Assembly (NCBI GenBank): GCA_947175035.1
Contig: CAMWLG010000004.1
Coordinates: 1-64,000, forward strand
Direction of reading: 5' to 3'
DNA: 64,000 nt
Origin: an uncultured Lachnospiraceae bacterium
GTDB taxonomy: Bacteria > Bacillota > Clostridia > Lachnospirales > Lachnospiraceae
This document shows positions 51,062 to 58,005 of this stretch, piece after piece. Under the pieces are notes generated by a model. That model ran no database searches. It was not told where the DNA came from and worked only from the letters and a program-made list of their open reading frames with translations. Position numbers and translations under genes: made by a program. Positions within the stretch are counted from its first letter, which is position 1, and every line of letters begins with the position of its first letter.

Positions 51062-52226
51062 TTATTTAATAGTAGGCACGGGGTTGTTTGGCTCCGTGTT
51101 TGCCCATGAGATGAAGAAGGCAGGGAAACGGTGTCTTTGTATTGACAAGCGTGAAAATATCGGCGGCAATATCTATACGAGGGAGCAGAACGGTATCCAG
51201 GTGCACAAGTACGGTGCCCATATTTTCCATACTTCTAATAAGGAAGTTTGGGAATATGTGAATCAGTTTGCCGAGTTCAACAATTATATTAATTCGCCGA
51301 TTGCGGTTTATGGGGATGAGACCTATAATCTGCCCTTTAATATGAACACATTCAGCCGGATGTGGAATATACGCACACCCAGGGAGGCACAGGAGATCAT
51401 CGAGAGGCAGCGGGCCGAATGCCAGGTGGAGGAGCCGGGGAACTTGGAGGAGCAGGCGTTGAAGCTGGTTGGGCGTGACGTGTATGAGAAACTGGTGAAG
51501 GGGTATACGGAGAAGCAGTGGGGCAGAGACTGCAAAGAGCTTCCGGCGTTTATCATCAAGCGTCTGCCAGTGAGATTTACCTATGACAATAATTATTTTA
51601 CAGATCGCTATCAGGGGATTCCTGTGGGGGGATACACTGCGATGATAGAGAAGCTCTTGGAAGGAACGCCGGTAAAGCTGGGAATCTCTTATGAGGAGTT
51701 TGTGAGACAGACGGGAGCCAAGGTGCCGGGGCGCGGCGCCATGAATTGTTCCGGCGAGTTGGAGAGCACGGACAGGGCGGATTCTTTTGAGAAGGTGCTC
51801 TACACGGGAATGATAGATGCCTATTTCCATTATGAGTTGGGGGCGTTGGAATGGCGTTCCCTGCGCTTCGAGGAGGAGACACTGCCCGATTGTGATAACT
51901 ATCAGGGAAATGCGGTGGTGAATTACACGGAGCGGGAGGTGCCATATACGCGGATTATTGAACATAAGCATTTTGAATTTGGCACCGGCAAGGGCACTGT
52001 GATCACCAGGGAGTATCCGGCAGATTGGAAACAGGGGGATGAACCCTATTATCCGATCAATGACGAGAAGAATAACCGGCTGCTTACGGAGTATCAGGAA
52101 CTGGCGGCGAAAGAGCGGGGAGTTCTCTTCGGCGGCAGGCTGGGTCAATATAAGTATTATGATATGGATAAGGTGATTGAGGCGGCGCTTCAGATGGTGA
52201 AGGAAGAATTAAATATCAATGCATAA
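51051..52226 (+). CDS. glf: UDP-galactopyranose mutase
   Basis: This 391-residue flavoenzyme converts UDP-galactopyranose to UDP-galactofuranose in the cytoplasm. It starts with the FAD motif YDYLIVGTGLFGSVFAHEMK, has KRENIGGNIYT, the diagnostic KYGAHIFHTSNKEVW, NLPFNMNTFSRMW, KQWGRD and VNYTEREVPYTRIIEHKHF with the active-site arginine region. It ends GGRLGQYKYYDMDKVIEAAL. Length and motifs are full. It overlaps the upstream fusion gene by 11 bp, so it is translationally coupled in the giant flagellin operon. This implies that galactofuranose is part of a surface glycan, possibly on flagellin. No Galf transferase can be singled out. Confidence 0.96.
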   Translation: MKYDYLIVGTGLFGSVFAHEMKKAGKRCLCIDKRENIGGNIYTREQNGIQVHKYGAHIFHTSNKEVWEYVNQFAEFNNYINSPIAVYGDETYNLPFNMNTFSRMWNIRTPREAQEIIERQRAECQVEEPGNLEEQALKLVGRDVYEKLVKGYTEKQWGRDCKELPAFIIKRLPVRFTYDNNYFTDRYQGIPVGGYTAMIEKLLEGTPVKLGISYEEFVRQTGAKVPGRGAMNCSGELESTDRADSFEKVLYTGMIDAYFHYELGALEWRSLRFEEETLPDCDNYQGNAVVNYTEREVPYTRIIEHKHFEFGTGKGTVITREYPADWKQGDEPYYPINDEKNNRLLTEYQELAAKERGVLFGGRLGQYKYYDMDKVIEAALQMVKEELNINA

Positions 52227-52231
52227 AAAAT

Positions 52232-52276
52232 CCCTGCGGTTAGGTATTTGTTCAATATCTAACCGCAGGGAAAATT
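52232..52276. terminator. Bidirectional terminator between glf and the FliD-like gene
   Basis: TCCCTGCGGTTAG (52232-52244) pairs perfectly with CTAACCGCAGGGA (52260-52272), with AAAAAA before and AAAATTT after. It serves glf and possibly the convergent gene at 52300. Confidence 0.85.
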
Positions 52277-52299
52277 TGTAATGTAACTATTCAGAACCA

Positions 52300-53598
52300 T
52301 TAACAATAGCTGTTAAACATCATGCCGCTGTACGAACTGGAATTATAAGGACTCACAAAATTGCGTTGTCCGGGTCTCTTGTATGCCACCATGGTTTTTT
52401 CCACATAATCCATGGGGTTTAAGGAAACCTGACGGCTCTTGCGCAGCAGTGAGTTGGAGAAATCCTTCAGATAAGAGAAGGTCTCCGGAATATCCTCCGA
52501 CTGCATTGCGGCTTGTGTGATCAGGTTCTTGTCGAACTCAAGGGTACCATCCTCCGCCAGATTGACTCCCATGGATTCCATAGGGTTGCGGTACAGGGAA
52601 GCGATGCCCTTCATCTCTTTCACCAAGTTGCTGCTCTTGGACTGGGACTCGAGATAGGAGGAGGCAGCCTTCATAAATTCATTGTAACCGCTGATCAAAT
52701 GGGTGACATTGTCGGTTAGGGAGTCGATATCCGCCTTCAGACCAATCTGAACGCTTTCCCCATCACTATTGACGCCGTTCAACTGTACCTCAAACGCTTT
52801 GCCTACCGTGAACCGGTTGGAGGCAGAGGTGCGGGCGTCTCCGTTGATGGTAAAATGTGCATTGGCGGCTTCTCTCGTAGTATAATCCAATCCAAAGTAA
52901 TCAACAATACCGCTTGTTTTGCTGGTGTGATTATCAGAGACTTTAAATACATAGGATTTACCATTGGAAAGTCCCGTGGTCTCGGAGGTCATCCGCAGTG
53001 ATGTCTTGCCTTCCGAATCCATCAAATCAGCCTTTATGCCAATGTTCGCGTTGTTGATCAGGCGCACTAATCTTGACTGCACCTCTTTGTTGGTATCGTC
53101 CTCATTCACAGTGAACTGGAATTCATAGTTCATATCGTTGATGGCCACGTCAAAGGAATAGGTGTCGGGGGGGAGGGCAAATTGCTCATCCTCCATAAAC
53201 AGTCCCATATTCTCCTGACGGGAAGCCAGGGATTGTACCTCGATATTGAATTCCATTGTGGTGTTTTCAGGAGCATTATGCCCGACATAGGTAACAGTGG
53301 CAACATCCTCGTTGGAGGAATAGGCGCTCCTTTTATCCCACAGACCATCTGAATCCGTGCCGCCCAACTGCGCAATGGTATTGTGAAGCTCACGGGCATT
53401 TTCCTTAATGTTCACCGCATAGTTTTGAGTAGCTTTGCTGGTGACCGGAAGATACCAAGGAGCATCTTTATTCATTTTGACAATGGAATTGTACAAACCG
53501 CGCAGCTCTGACTTCTTGTGAGTGTCATAGCGTGTCATGCGCTTCGGCGTATAAGTGGTCAGATAATTGTTGTAGACGGCATTTAAAGCAAAACTCAT
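52300..53598 (-). CDS. FliD-like flagellar filament protein
   Basis: This 432-residue protein has a C-terminal part like FliD: KADIDSLTDNVTHLISGYNE, a helical region, then MGVNLAEDGTLEFDKNLITQ. A middle part holds a Flagellin_IN-like unit (YEFQFTVNEDDTNKEVQSRL then VRLINNANIGIKADL). It lacks the usual FliD start for the hook junction and ends in a Ser/Tyr-rich tail YNSSSYSGMMFNSYC. It may cap or anchor the giant filament, or be a FliD relative with another role. The ATG at 53598 is preferred to the GTG at 53604, as AAGGAGG spacing fits. A CGATAA element lies upstream (53696-53703), but its SigD spacing is wrong. It is the last island gene before the core operons. Confidence 0.7.
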   Translation of the reverse strand: MSFALNAVYNNYLTTYTPKRMTRYDTHKKSELRGLYNSIVKMNKDAPWYLPVTSKATQNYAVNIKENARELHNTIAQLGGTDSDGLWDKRSAYSSNEDVATVTYVGHNAPENTTMEFNIEVQSLASRQENMGLFMEDEQFALPPDTYSFDVAINDMNYEFQFTVNEDDTNKEVQSRLVRLINNANIGIKADLMDSEGKTSLRMTSETTGLSNGKSYVFKVSDNHTSKTSGIVDYFGLDYTTREAANAHFTINGDARTSASNRFTVGKAFEVQLNGVNSDGESVQIGLKADIDSLTDNVTHLISGYNEFMKAASSYLESQSKSSNLVKEMKGIASLYRNPMESMGVNLAEDGTLEFDKNLITQAAMQSEDIPETFSYLKDFSNSLLRKSRQVSLNPMDYVEKTMVAYKRPGQRNFVSPYNSSSYSGMMFNSYC

Positions 53599-53793
53599 AG
53601 CCACGCCTCCTTTCTTCCTTGAATTAGCGTGTAGCGTGTTTTATCTGTTGGGGTAAAAAGTTTGTGAAAATCCATTTTCTGAAACTCCCCCACTCTTATC
53701 GTTGTATAGACCTAGTTTACCACATGTTATAGGAAGAAACAAGGATTTTTTTAAAAATTTTCAAAAATTTGGCGGAAAAAGATGTGAAAATAG

Positions 53794-53822
53794 TTGACGG
53801 GACATTTGTCATGTGATATAGT
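53794..53822 (+). promoter_or_regulatory. SigA promoter of rpmG-secE-nusG
   Basis: TTGACG, 17 bases, TATAGT, about 60 bases ahead of the rpmG ATG. Confidence 0.8.
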
Positions 53823-53882
53823 ATTCAAGCGAGATGAGATTTAGGTCTTTTTTTTATGCTTAAAAAACATGGAGGTAGACAA

Positions 53883-54032
53883 ATGCGTACAAAGATTACA
53901 TTGGCATGTACTGAGTGCAAGCAGCGCAACTACAATACAACCAAGGATAAGAAAACCCATCCTGACAGAATGGAGACCAAGAAATATTGTAGATTCTGCA
54001 AGACGCATACGATGCACAAAGAGACAAAATAA
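53883..54032 (+). CDS. rpmG: Ribosomal protein bL33
   Basis: This 49-residue protein of the large subunit is [20 protein letters not shown], then [20 protein letters not shown] and a basic tail. CxxC pairs (CTEC and CRFC) make it the zinc-binding type. GGAGGT lies upstream of the ATG. It heads the same strand run as secE and nusG, the usual Firmicutes order. Confidence 0.95.
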   Translation: MRTKITLACTECKQRNYNTTKDKKTHPDRMETKKYCRFCKTHTMHKETK

Positions 54033-54093
54033 CGTCTCTTCGGAAACAAAGTAATGTTTCTCAGAAACAAAATAAAACAAGTGGAGGCTAAAA

Positions 54094-54297
54094 ATGGGAG
54101 ATTCCGCAGAAAAGCAGACGGGCCCTGGATTTTTCCAAGGGGTGAAGTCTGAGTTCAAGAAGATTATATGGCCTGACAGACAGTCAACCTTAAAGCAATC
54201 TGTGGCAGTGGTTGTGATTTCACTTATCATGGGGATTCTGATTGCAATACTGGATTCCGTGTTCCAGTATGGTGCGAATTTCCTGACATCTTTATAG
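54094..54297 (+). CDS. secE: Preprotein translocase subunit SecE
   Basis: This 67-residue SecE has the amphipathic stretch GVKSEFKKIIWPDRQSTLKQ followed by one membrane span (SVAVVVISLIMGILIAILDS). It clamps SecY in the SecYEG channel. It lies between rpmG and nusG with GGAGG upstream, as in most bacteria; the length is typical for the short Gram-positive form. Confidence 0.95.
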   Translation: MGDSAEKQTGPGFFQGVKSEFKKIIWPDRQSTLKQSVAVVVISLIMGILIAILDSVFQYGANFLTSL

Positions 54298-54313
54298 GAG
54301 CGAGGGTGAGTGT

Positions 54314-54832
54314 ATGGCAGAGGCAATGTGGTATGTAGTTCATACCTATTCCGGATACGAAAATAAGGTCAAAGCCAATATTGAGAAGACCATTGAGAAC
54401 AATCCCCATCTTGCGGAGCAGATTCTGGAGGTCAGAGTGCCTATGCAGGATGTGGTGGAGATGAAGAATGGCGCCAAGAGAACTGTTCCCAAGAAGATGT
54501 TCCCTGGGTATGTGCTTCTGAATATGGAGATGAATGACGATACTTGGTATGTTGTGCGCAACACCCGCGGCGTCACGGGGTTTGTGGGGCCGGGAAGCAA
54601 GCCGGTTCCTTTGACAGAGGCGGAGATGAAGCCTCTGGGCATTAAGACGGAGAATGTCACAATTGATTTTGTGGAGGGAGACAGCATTGCAGTGGTTGCC
54701 GGTGTCTGGAAGGACACGGTTGGTATTGTGCAGAAGTTGGATTTTGGCAAACAGACCGCAACCATCAATGTGGAGCTGTTCGGACGAGAGACTCCCGTGG
54801 AGATCAGCTTTGCGGAGGTGCGCAAGCTTTGA
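54314..54832 (+). CDS. nusG: Transcription termination/antitermination factor NusG
   Basis: This 172-residue NusG has an NGN domain (MWYVVHTYSGYENKVKANIE, KKMFPGYVLLNMEMNDDTWY, TRGVTGFVGPGSKPVPL) and a C-terminal KOW domain (FVEGDSIAVVAGVWKDTVGI, VELFGRETPVEISFAEVRKL). It binds RNA polymerase and affects pausing and elongation. It follows secE by 16 bases. Confidence 0.97.
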   Translation: MAEAMWYVVHTYSGYENKVKANIEKTIENNPHLAEQILEVRVPMQDVVEMKNGAKRTVPKKMFPGYVLLNMEMNDDTWYVVRNTRGVTGFVGPGSKPVPLTEAEMKPLGIKTENVTIDFVEGDSIAVVAGVWKDTVGIVQKLDFGKQTATINVELFGRETPVEISFAEVRKL

Positions 54833-54937
54833 TTAACATAAGGGCAGTTCGCGAAGCGTACTGACCGTTGTTTGGTATTTCCCGGTTGACGGGTCAAGTT
54901 CTGGCAATCGGTAAATATATTGTAACAAGAGGAATGT

Positions 54938-54998
54938 GTTTGGCAAAATGATTTGCAGACATTCCGCGTGGGAGCGGGAAGTGATTCCTGCGCCAAAC
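54938..54998 (+). promoter_or_regulatory. Structured leader ahead of rplK
   Basis: The 190-bp gap between nusG and rplK contains a long-range stem GTTTGGC (54938-54944) with GCCAAAC (54992-54998) around inner GC-rich hairpins. It ends just before the rplK ribosome binding site. It may be the L1 autoregulation target of the rplKA operon, but the L1-site consensus was not clearly recognised. Confidence 0.4.
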
Positions 54999-55022
54999 TA
55001 CCACATTATAGGAGGTGCCACA

Positions 55023-55448
55023 ATGGCAAAGAAAGTAGAAGGATATATTAAGTTACAGATTCCTGCCGGCAAAGCTACACCGGCTCCCCCTGTTGGTCCT
55101 GCATTGGGTCAGCATGGTGTGAACATTGTTGAATTTACGAAGCAGTTCAACGCAAAGACAGCAGACAAGGGTGATGTGATCATTCCTGTTGTCATCACTG
55201 TATATGCAGACAGAAGCTTTAGTTTCGTTACTAAGACTCCTCCTGCAGCAGTATTGTTGAAGAAGGCCTGCAACATCAAGTCTGGTTCAGGTGTTCCCAA
55301 CAAGACCAAAGTTGCTACCATTTCCAAGGCGAAGGTTCAGGAGATTGCCGAGATGAAGATGCCGGATTTGAACGCGGCAAGCCTTGAGGCTGCTATGAGC
55401 ATGATCGCCGGAACAGCGAGAAGTATGGGTATTGTTGTAGAGGACTAA
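55023..55448 (+). CDS. rplK: Ribosomal protein uL11
   Basis: This 141-residue L11 is complete, with [40 protein letters not shown] and the RNA-binding C-terminal domain [13 protein letters not shown]. It belongs to the GTPase centre of the 50S subunit. The frame is open upstream to 54936, but AGGAGGT precedes the ATG at 55023 and the family start is MAKK. Confidence 0.97.
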   Translation: MAKKVEGYIKLQIPAGKATPAPPVGPALGQHGVNIVEFTKQFNAKTADKGDVIIPVVITVYADRSFSFVTKTPPAAVLLKKACNIKSGSGVPNKTKVATISKAKVQEIAEMKMPDLNAASLEAAMSMIAGTARSMGIVVED

Positions 55449-55527
55449 TGTTGCATAAAAATTGGGAGGCAATTCTTTTGAGATAGCAATCTTAAAATTT
55501 GCCGTCGGAACCTAGGAGGTAAAGTAA

Positions 55528-56217
55528 ATGAAACATGGTAAGAAATATAACGAGGCTGCAAAGCTTGTAGATCGTGCGACTCTGTATGAGCCCGAGGAAG
55601 CTATTGCACTGGTAAAGAAAACAGCAACCGCTAAGTTTGACGAGACGATCGAAGTACACATCAGAACAGGATGTGACGGACGTCATGCTGAGCAGCAGAT
55701 CCGTGGTGCGGTGGTACTGCCCAACGGAACAGGTAAGACCGTTAAGGTTTTGGTTTTTGCAAAGGGTGATAAGTTGAACGAGGCTGAGGCTGCGGGCGCT
55801 GATTATGTGGGTGGCGAGGAGCTGATCCCCAAGATTCAGAATGATGGATGGCTTGATTTTGACGTAGTGGTAGCTACTCCCGATATGATGGGCGTGGTTG
55901 GTCGTCTGGGTAAGGTTTTGGGACCTAAGGGTCTGATGCCCAACCCCAAGGCAGGAACCGTCACCATGGATGTGACCAAAGCCGTGGCTGATATCAAAGC
56001 AGGTAAGATCGAGTACAGACTGGACAAGACAAATATCGTGCATGTACCCGTCGGCAAGGCTTCTTTCACCGAGGAGGCCCTGAAAGAGAACTTTAACGCA
56101 TTGATGGATGCCATTGTCAAGGCAAGACCCAGCGCACTTAAGGGTCAGTACCTGAGAAGCATCACTCTGACCAGCACCATGGGTCCCGGCGTGAAGGTCA
56201 ATGTGGCGAAGTTTTAG
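55528..56217 (+). CDS. rplA: Ribosomal protein uL1
   Basis: This 229-residue L1 has [60 protein letters not shown] (the L1 signature) and [20 protein letters not shown]. It forms the L1 stalk and commonly represses its own operon. AGGAGG lies upstream. It follows rplK by 79 bases. Confidence 0.97.
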   Translation: MKHGKKYNEAAKLVDRATLYEPEEAIALVKKTATAKFDETIEVHIRTGCDGRHAEQQIRGAVVLPNGTGKTVKVLVFAKGDKLNEAEAAGADYVGGEELIPKIQNDGWLDFDVVVATPDMMGVVGRLGKVLGPKGLMPNPKAGTVTMDVTKAVADIKAGKIEYRLDKTNIVHVPVGKASFTEEALKENFNALMDAIVKARPSALKGQYLRSITLTSTMGPGVKVNVAKF

Positions 56218-56231
56218 GTAACAGTTCAGCC
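56218..56231. repeat. Single copy of the 14-bp repeat GTAACAGTTCAGCC
   Basis: It is identical to both ends of the 174-bp element at 57701-57874. It starts immediately after the rplA stop codon and lies just ahead of the rplJL promoter. It may be the remains of a second element. Confidence 0.6.
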
Positions 56232-56238
56232 AAATGTC

Positions 56239-56267
56239 TTGACAGATATTGTATAACATGTTATTCT
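56239..56267 (+). promoter_or_regulatory. SigA promoter of rplJL
   Basis: Perfect TTGACA, 17 bases, TATTCT. It starts the L10 leader transcript. Confidence 0.8.
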
Positions 56268-56284
56268 TAACACTGTTCCAAGAT

Positions 56285-56480
56285 CCACATTTGTGGATAT
56301 CGGAATATATGCCGAAGACAGCAGGTCCCAAAACTTGCGGACAAGACTATCATAGCAAATCAATTGATTTGTGATTGGTAGGTTTGATGCAGGGAAGAGG
56401 GGTAAGCATAGGACGCCTGCCGAGGAAAGAGTTGATTGCAAAGCAAACTGCGTCTTCCTGTCTTGGGAAGACGCTTTTTT
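56285..56480 (+). ncRNA. L10 leader (ribosomal protein autoregulatory leader)
   Basis: The leader upstream of rplJ contains the conserved segment CCGAAGACAGCAGGT near 56311-56326, typical of the L10 leader RNA family. Several helices follow, then an attenuator. L10(L12)4 binds such leaders and lowers rplJL expression. The exact start was not determined. Confidence 0.75.
56450..56480 (+). terminator. Attenuator hairpin ahead of rplJ
   Basis: GCGTCTTCC pairs with GGGAAGACGC around TGTCTT and is followed by TTTTTT. It lies 52 bases before the rplJ start and would end transcription when the leader is in its repressed fold. Confidence 0.85.
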
Positions 56481-56532
56481 CAAACCTTCGGCTTTGAACG
56501 CAAGTTCAGAAAATCTAAAAGGAGGTAAAAAA

Positions 56533-57120
56533 ATGGCAAAGGTTGAATTAAAGCAGCCTATCGTAGAAGAGATTTCTGCTAATATCAAGGATGCCCAGTC
56601 AGTGGTTTTGGTTGATTACCGTGGACTTACTGTTGAGCAGGACACACAGCTTCGTAAGAGTCTGCGTGAGGCGGGAGTCACCTACAAGGTGTACAAGAAC
56701 ACTTACATGACCCGTGCTTTTAAGGGCACTGATTTTGAAGCTTTGGCTCCTTATCTGGAAGGCCCCAGTGCAGTAGCTATCTCCACTGAGGATGCAACGG
56801 CTCCTGCAAGAGTGCTTTCCGAGTTCGCCAAGAAGGCGGATAAGCTGGAGATCAAGGGTGGAGTAGTAGAAGGCACCGTTTACGATGCAAAGGGAATGGC
56901 TAGAATCGCAAGCATCCCTTCCAGAGAGGTGCTTATCTCCAAGTTGCTTGGCAGCTTGCAGAGTCCGATCACCAATTTTGCCCGTGTGATGAATCAGTTG
57001 GCGGAGAAAGGTGGCGCATCCGCATGTGCTGCACCCGCGGCAGAAGCTCCCGCAGAGGAGGCACCTGCAGCAGAGGCTCCCGCTGAGGAAGCTCCCGCAG
57101 CAGAGACCACCGCTGAGTAA
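56533..57120 (+). CDS. rplJ: Ribosomal protein uL10
   Basis: This 195-residue L10 has AKVELKQPIVEEISANIKDA, VVLVDYRGLTVEQDTQLRKS, YKVYKNTYMTRAF and the L12-binding C-terminal helix. An added tail of about 30 residues is built of Ala, Pro and Glu (APAAEAPAEEAPAAEA), which is flexible and acidic. AAAGGAGG precedes the ATG at 56533; the open frame further upstream overlaps the leader and is rejected. Confidence 0.96.
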   Translation: MAKVELKQPIVEEISANIKDAQSVVLVDYRGLTVEQDTQLRKSLREAGVTYKVYKNTYMTRAFKGTDFEALAPYLEGPSAVAISTEDATAPARVLSEFAKKADKLEIKGGVVEGTVYDAKGMARIASIPSREVLISKLLGSLQSPITNFARVMNQLAEKGGASACAAPAAEAPAEEAPAAEAPAEEAPAAETTAE

Positions 57121-57214
57121 TAGGCGGCGGATGTGTGTTGTCCGGGCCGGATGACATGCACTAAGTAATTGGAATCTTAATTAACAGAAAATTTTGAAAA
57201 TGGAGGAAAAAGAA

Positions 57215-57592
57215 ATGGCTAAGTTAACAGCACAGGAATTGATTGATGCTATCAAAGAGTTGTCTGTATTAGAGTTGAATGATTTGGTAAAGGCTTGCGA
57301 GGAGGAGTTCGGCGTATCTGCAGCAGCAGGCGTTGTAGTTCAGGCGGCAGGCGCAGCAGATGGCGGTGCAGCAGAGGAGAAGACCGAGTTTGATGTAGAG
57401 CTGACCGAGGTTGGCGCTGAGAAGGTTAAGGTAATCAAGGTTGTTCGTGAGATTACTGGTCTTGGCTTGAAGGAAGCTAAGGACGCTGTTGAGGGTGCTC
57501 CCAAGGTAATCAAAGAGGGCGCTTCCAAGGATGAGGCTGAGGAGATCAAGAAGAAACTTGAGGAAGTTGGCGCTAAGGCTACCCTTAAGTAA
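57215..57592 (+). CDS. rplL: Ribosomal protein bL12 (L7/L12)
   Basis: This 125-residue L7/L12 has an N-terminal dimerisation domain ([20 protein letters not shown]), an Ala/Gly hinge ([17 protein letters not shown]) and a C-terminal factor-binding domain ([20 protein letters not shown]). It recruits elongation factors. GGAGG lies upstream of the ATG at 57215; the frame to 57194 is not needed. Terminator follows. Confidence 0.97.
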   Translation: MAKLTAQELIDAIKELSVLELNDLVKACEEEFGVSAAAGVVVQAAGAADGGAAEEKTEFDVELTEVGAEKVKVIKVVREITGLGLKEAKDAVEGAPKVIKEGASKDEAEEIKKKLEEVGAKATLK

Positions 57593-57638
57593 GGTGATTT
57601 TCAAAGCGGCACAAGAGAACAGAGATCAAATGTTAAAA

Positions 57639-57670
57639 CGGCTCCCGTATATTGACGGGGGCTGTTTTTA
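57639..57670 (+). terminator. Terminator after rplL
   Basis: CGGCTCCCGT pairs with ACGGGGGCTG (G-T pairs included) and is followed by TTTTT. It separates rplJL from rpoBC. Confidence 0.8.
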
Positions 57671-57700
57671 GGTACACTCCGATGCATAGTGGAAAAGTTT

Positions 57701-57874
57701 GTAACAGTTCAGCCCTCACATTCATAAAAGCGTCTGCTTCGCATCCGTCGCCGCTTTGCGGCTCACCTTTTATTTCATATGAGGGCGCTCCGCTCATGAA
57801 ATAATTTATAATCAGTGCTTTGTGTGCAAGCACCCACGCACAGCTTACAAATTATTTCATGGCTGAACTGTTAC
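57701..57874. repeat. 174-bp intergenic element with 14-bp terminal inverted repeats
   Basis: It starts GTAACAGTTCAGCC and ends with the reverse complement GGCTGAACTGTTAC. Inside are two further stem-loops: CCTCAcatTCATAAAAG with CTTTTATTTCATATGAGG, and CATGAAATAATTT with AAATTATTTCATG. No coding frame is convincing. It looks like a MITE-like or REP-like repeat and lies immediately ahead of the rpoB promoter. Confidence 0.65.
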
Positions 57875-57903
57875 AAAAATTTTGAAAATTCATAAAATAT
57901 TTC

Positions 57904-57932
57904 TTGACCGCTTTTCCAATTTGTGCTAATAT
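57904..57932 (+). promoter_or_regulatory. SigA promoter of rpoBC
   Basis: TTGACC, 17 bases, TAATAT, about 75 bases ahead of the rpoB start. Confidence 0.8.
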
Positions 57933-58005
57933 GGATGATGCACTATTGTGTATAGTGCGCTTATTTTGCGTATATGTAAATCAAGAAAAACGGGGTGAAA
58001 TGTCA

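Noticed and set aside
53696-53719. SigD-like promoter for the FliD-like gene (TAAA and AACGATAA on the minus strand)
   Set aside because: The spacer is 12 rather than 15 bases. Mentioned in the gene entry but not called.
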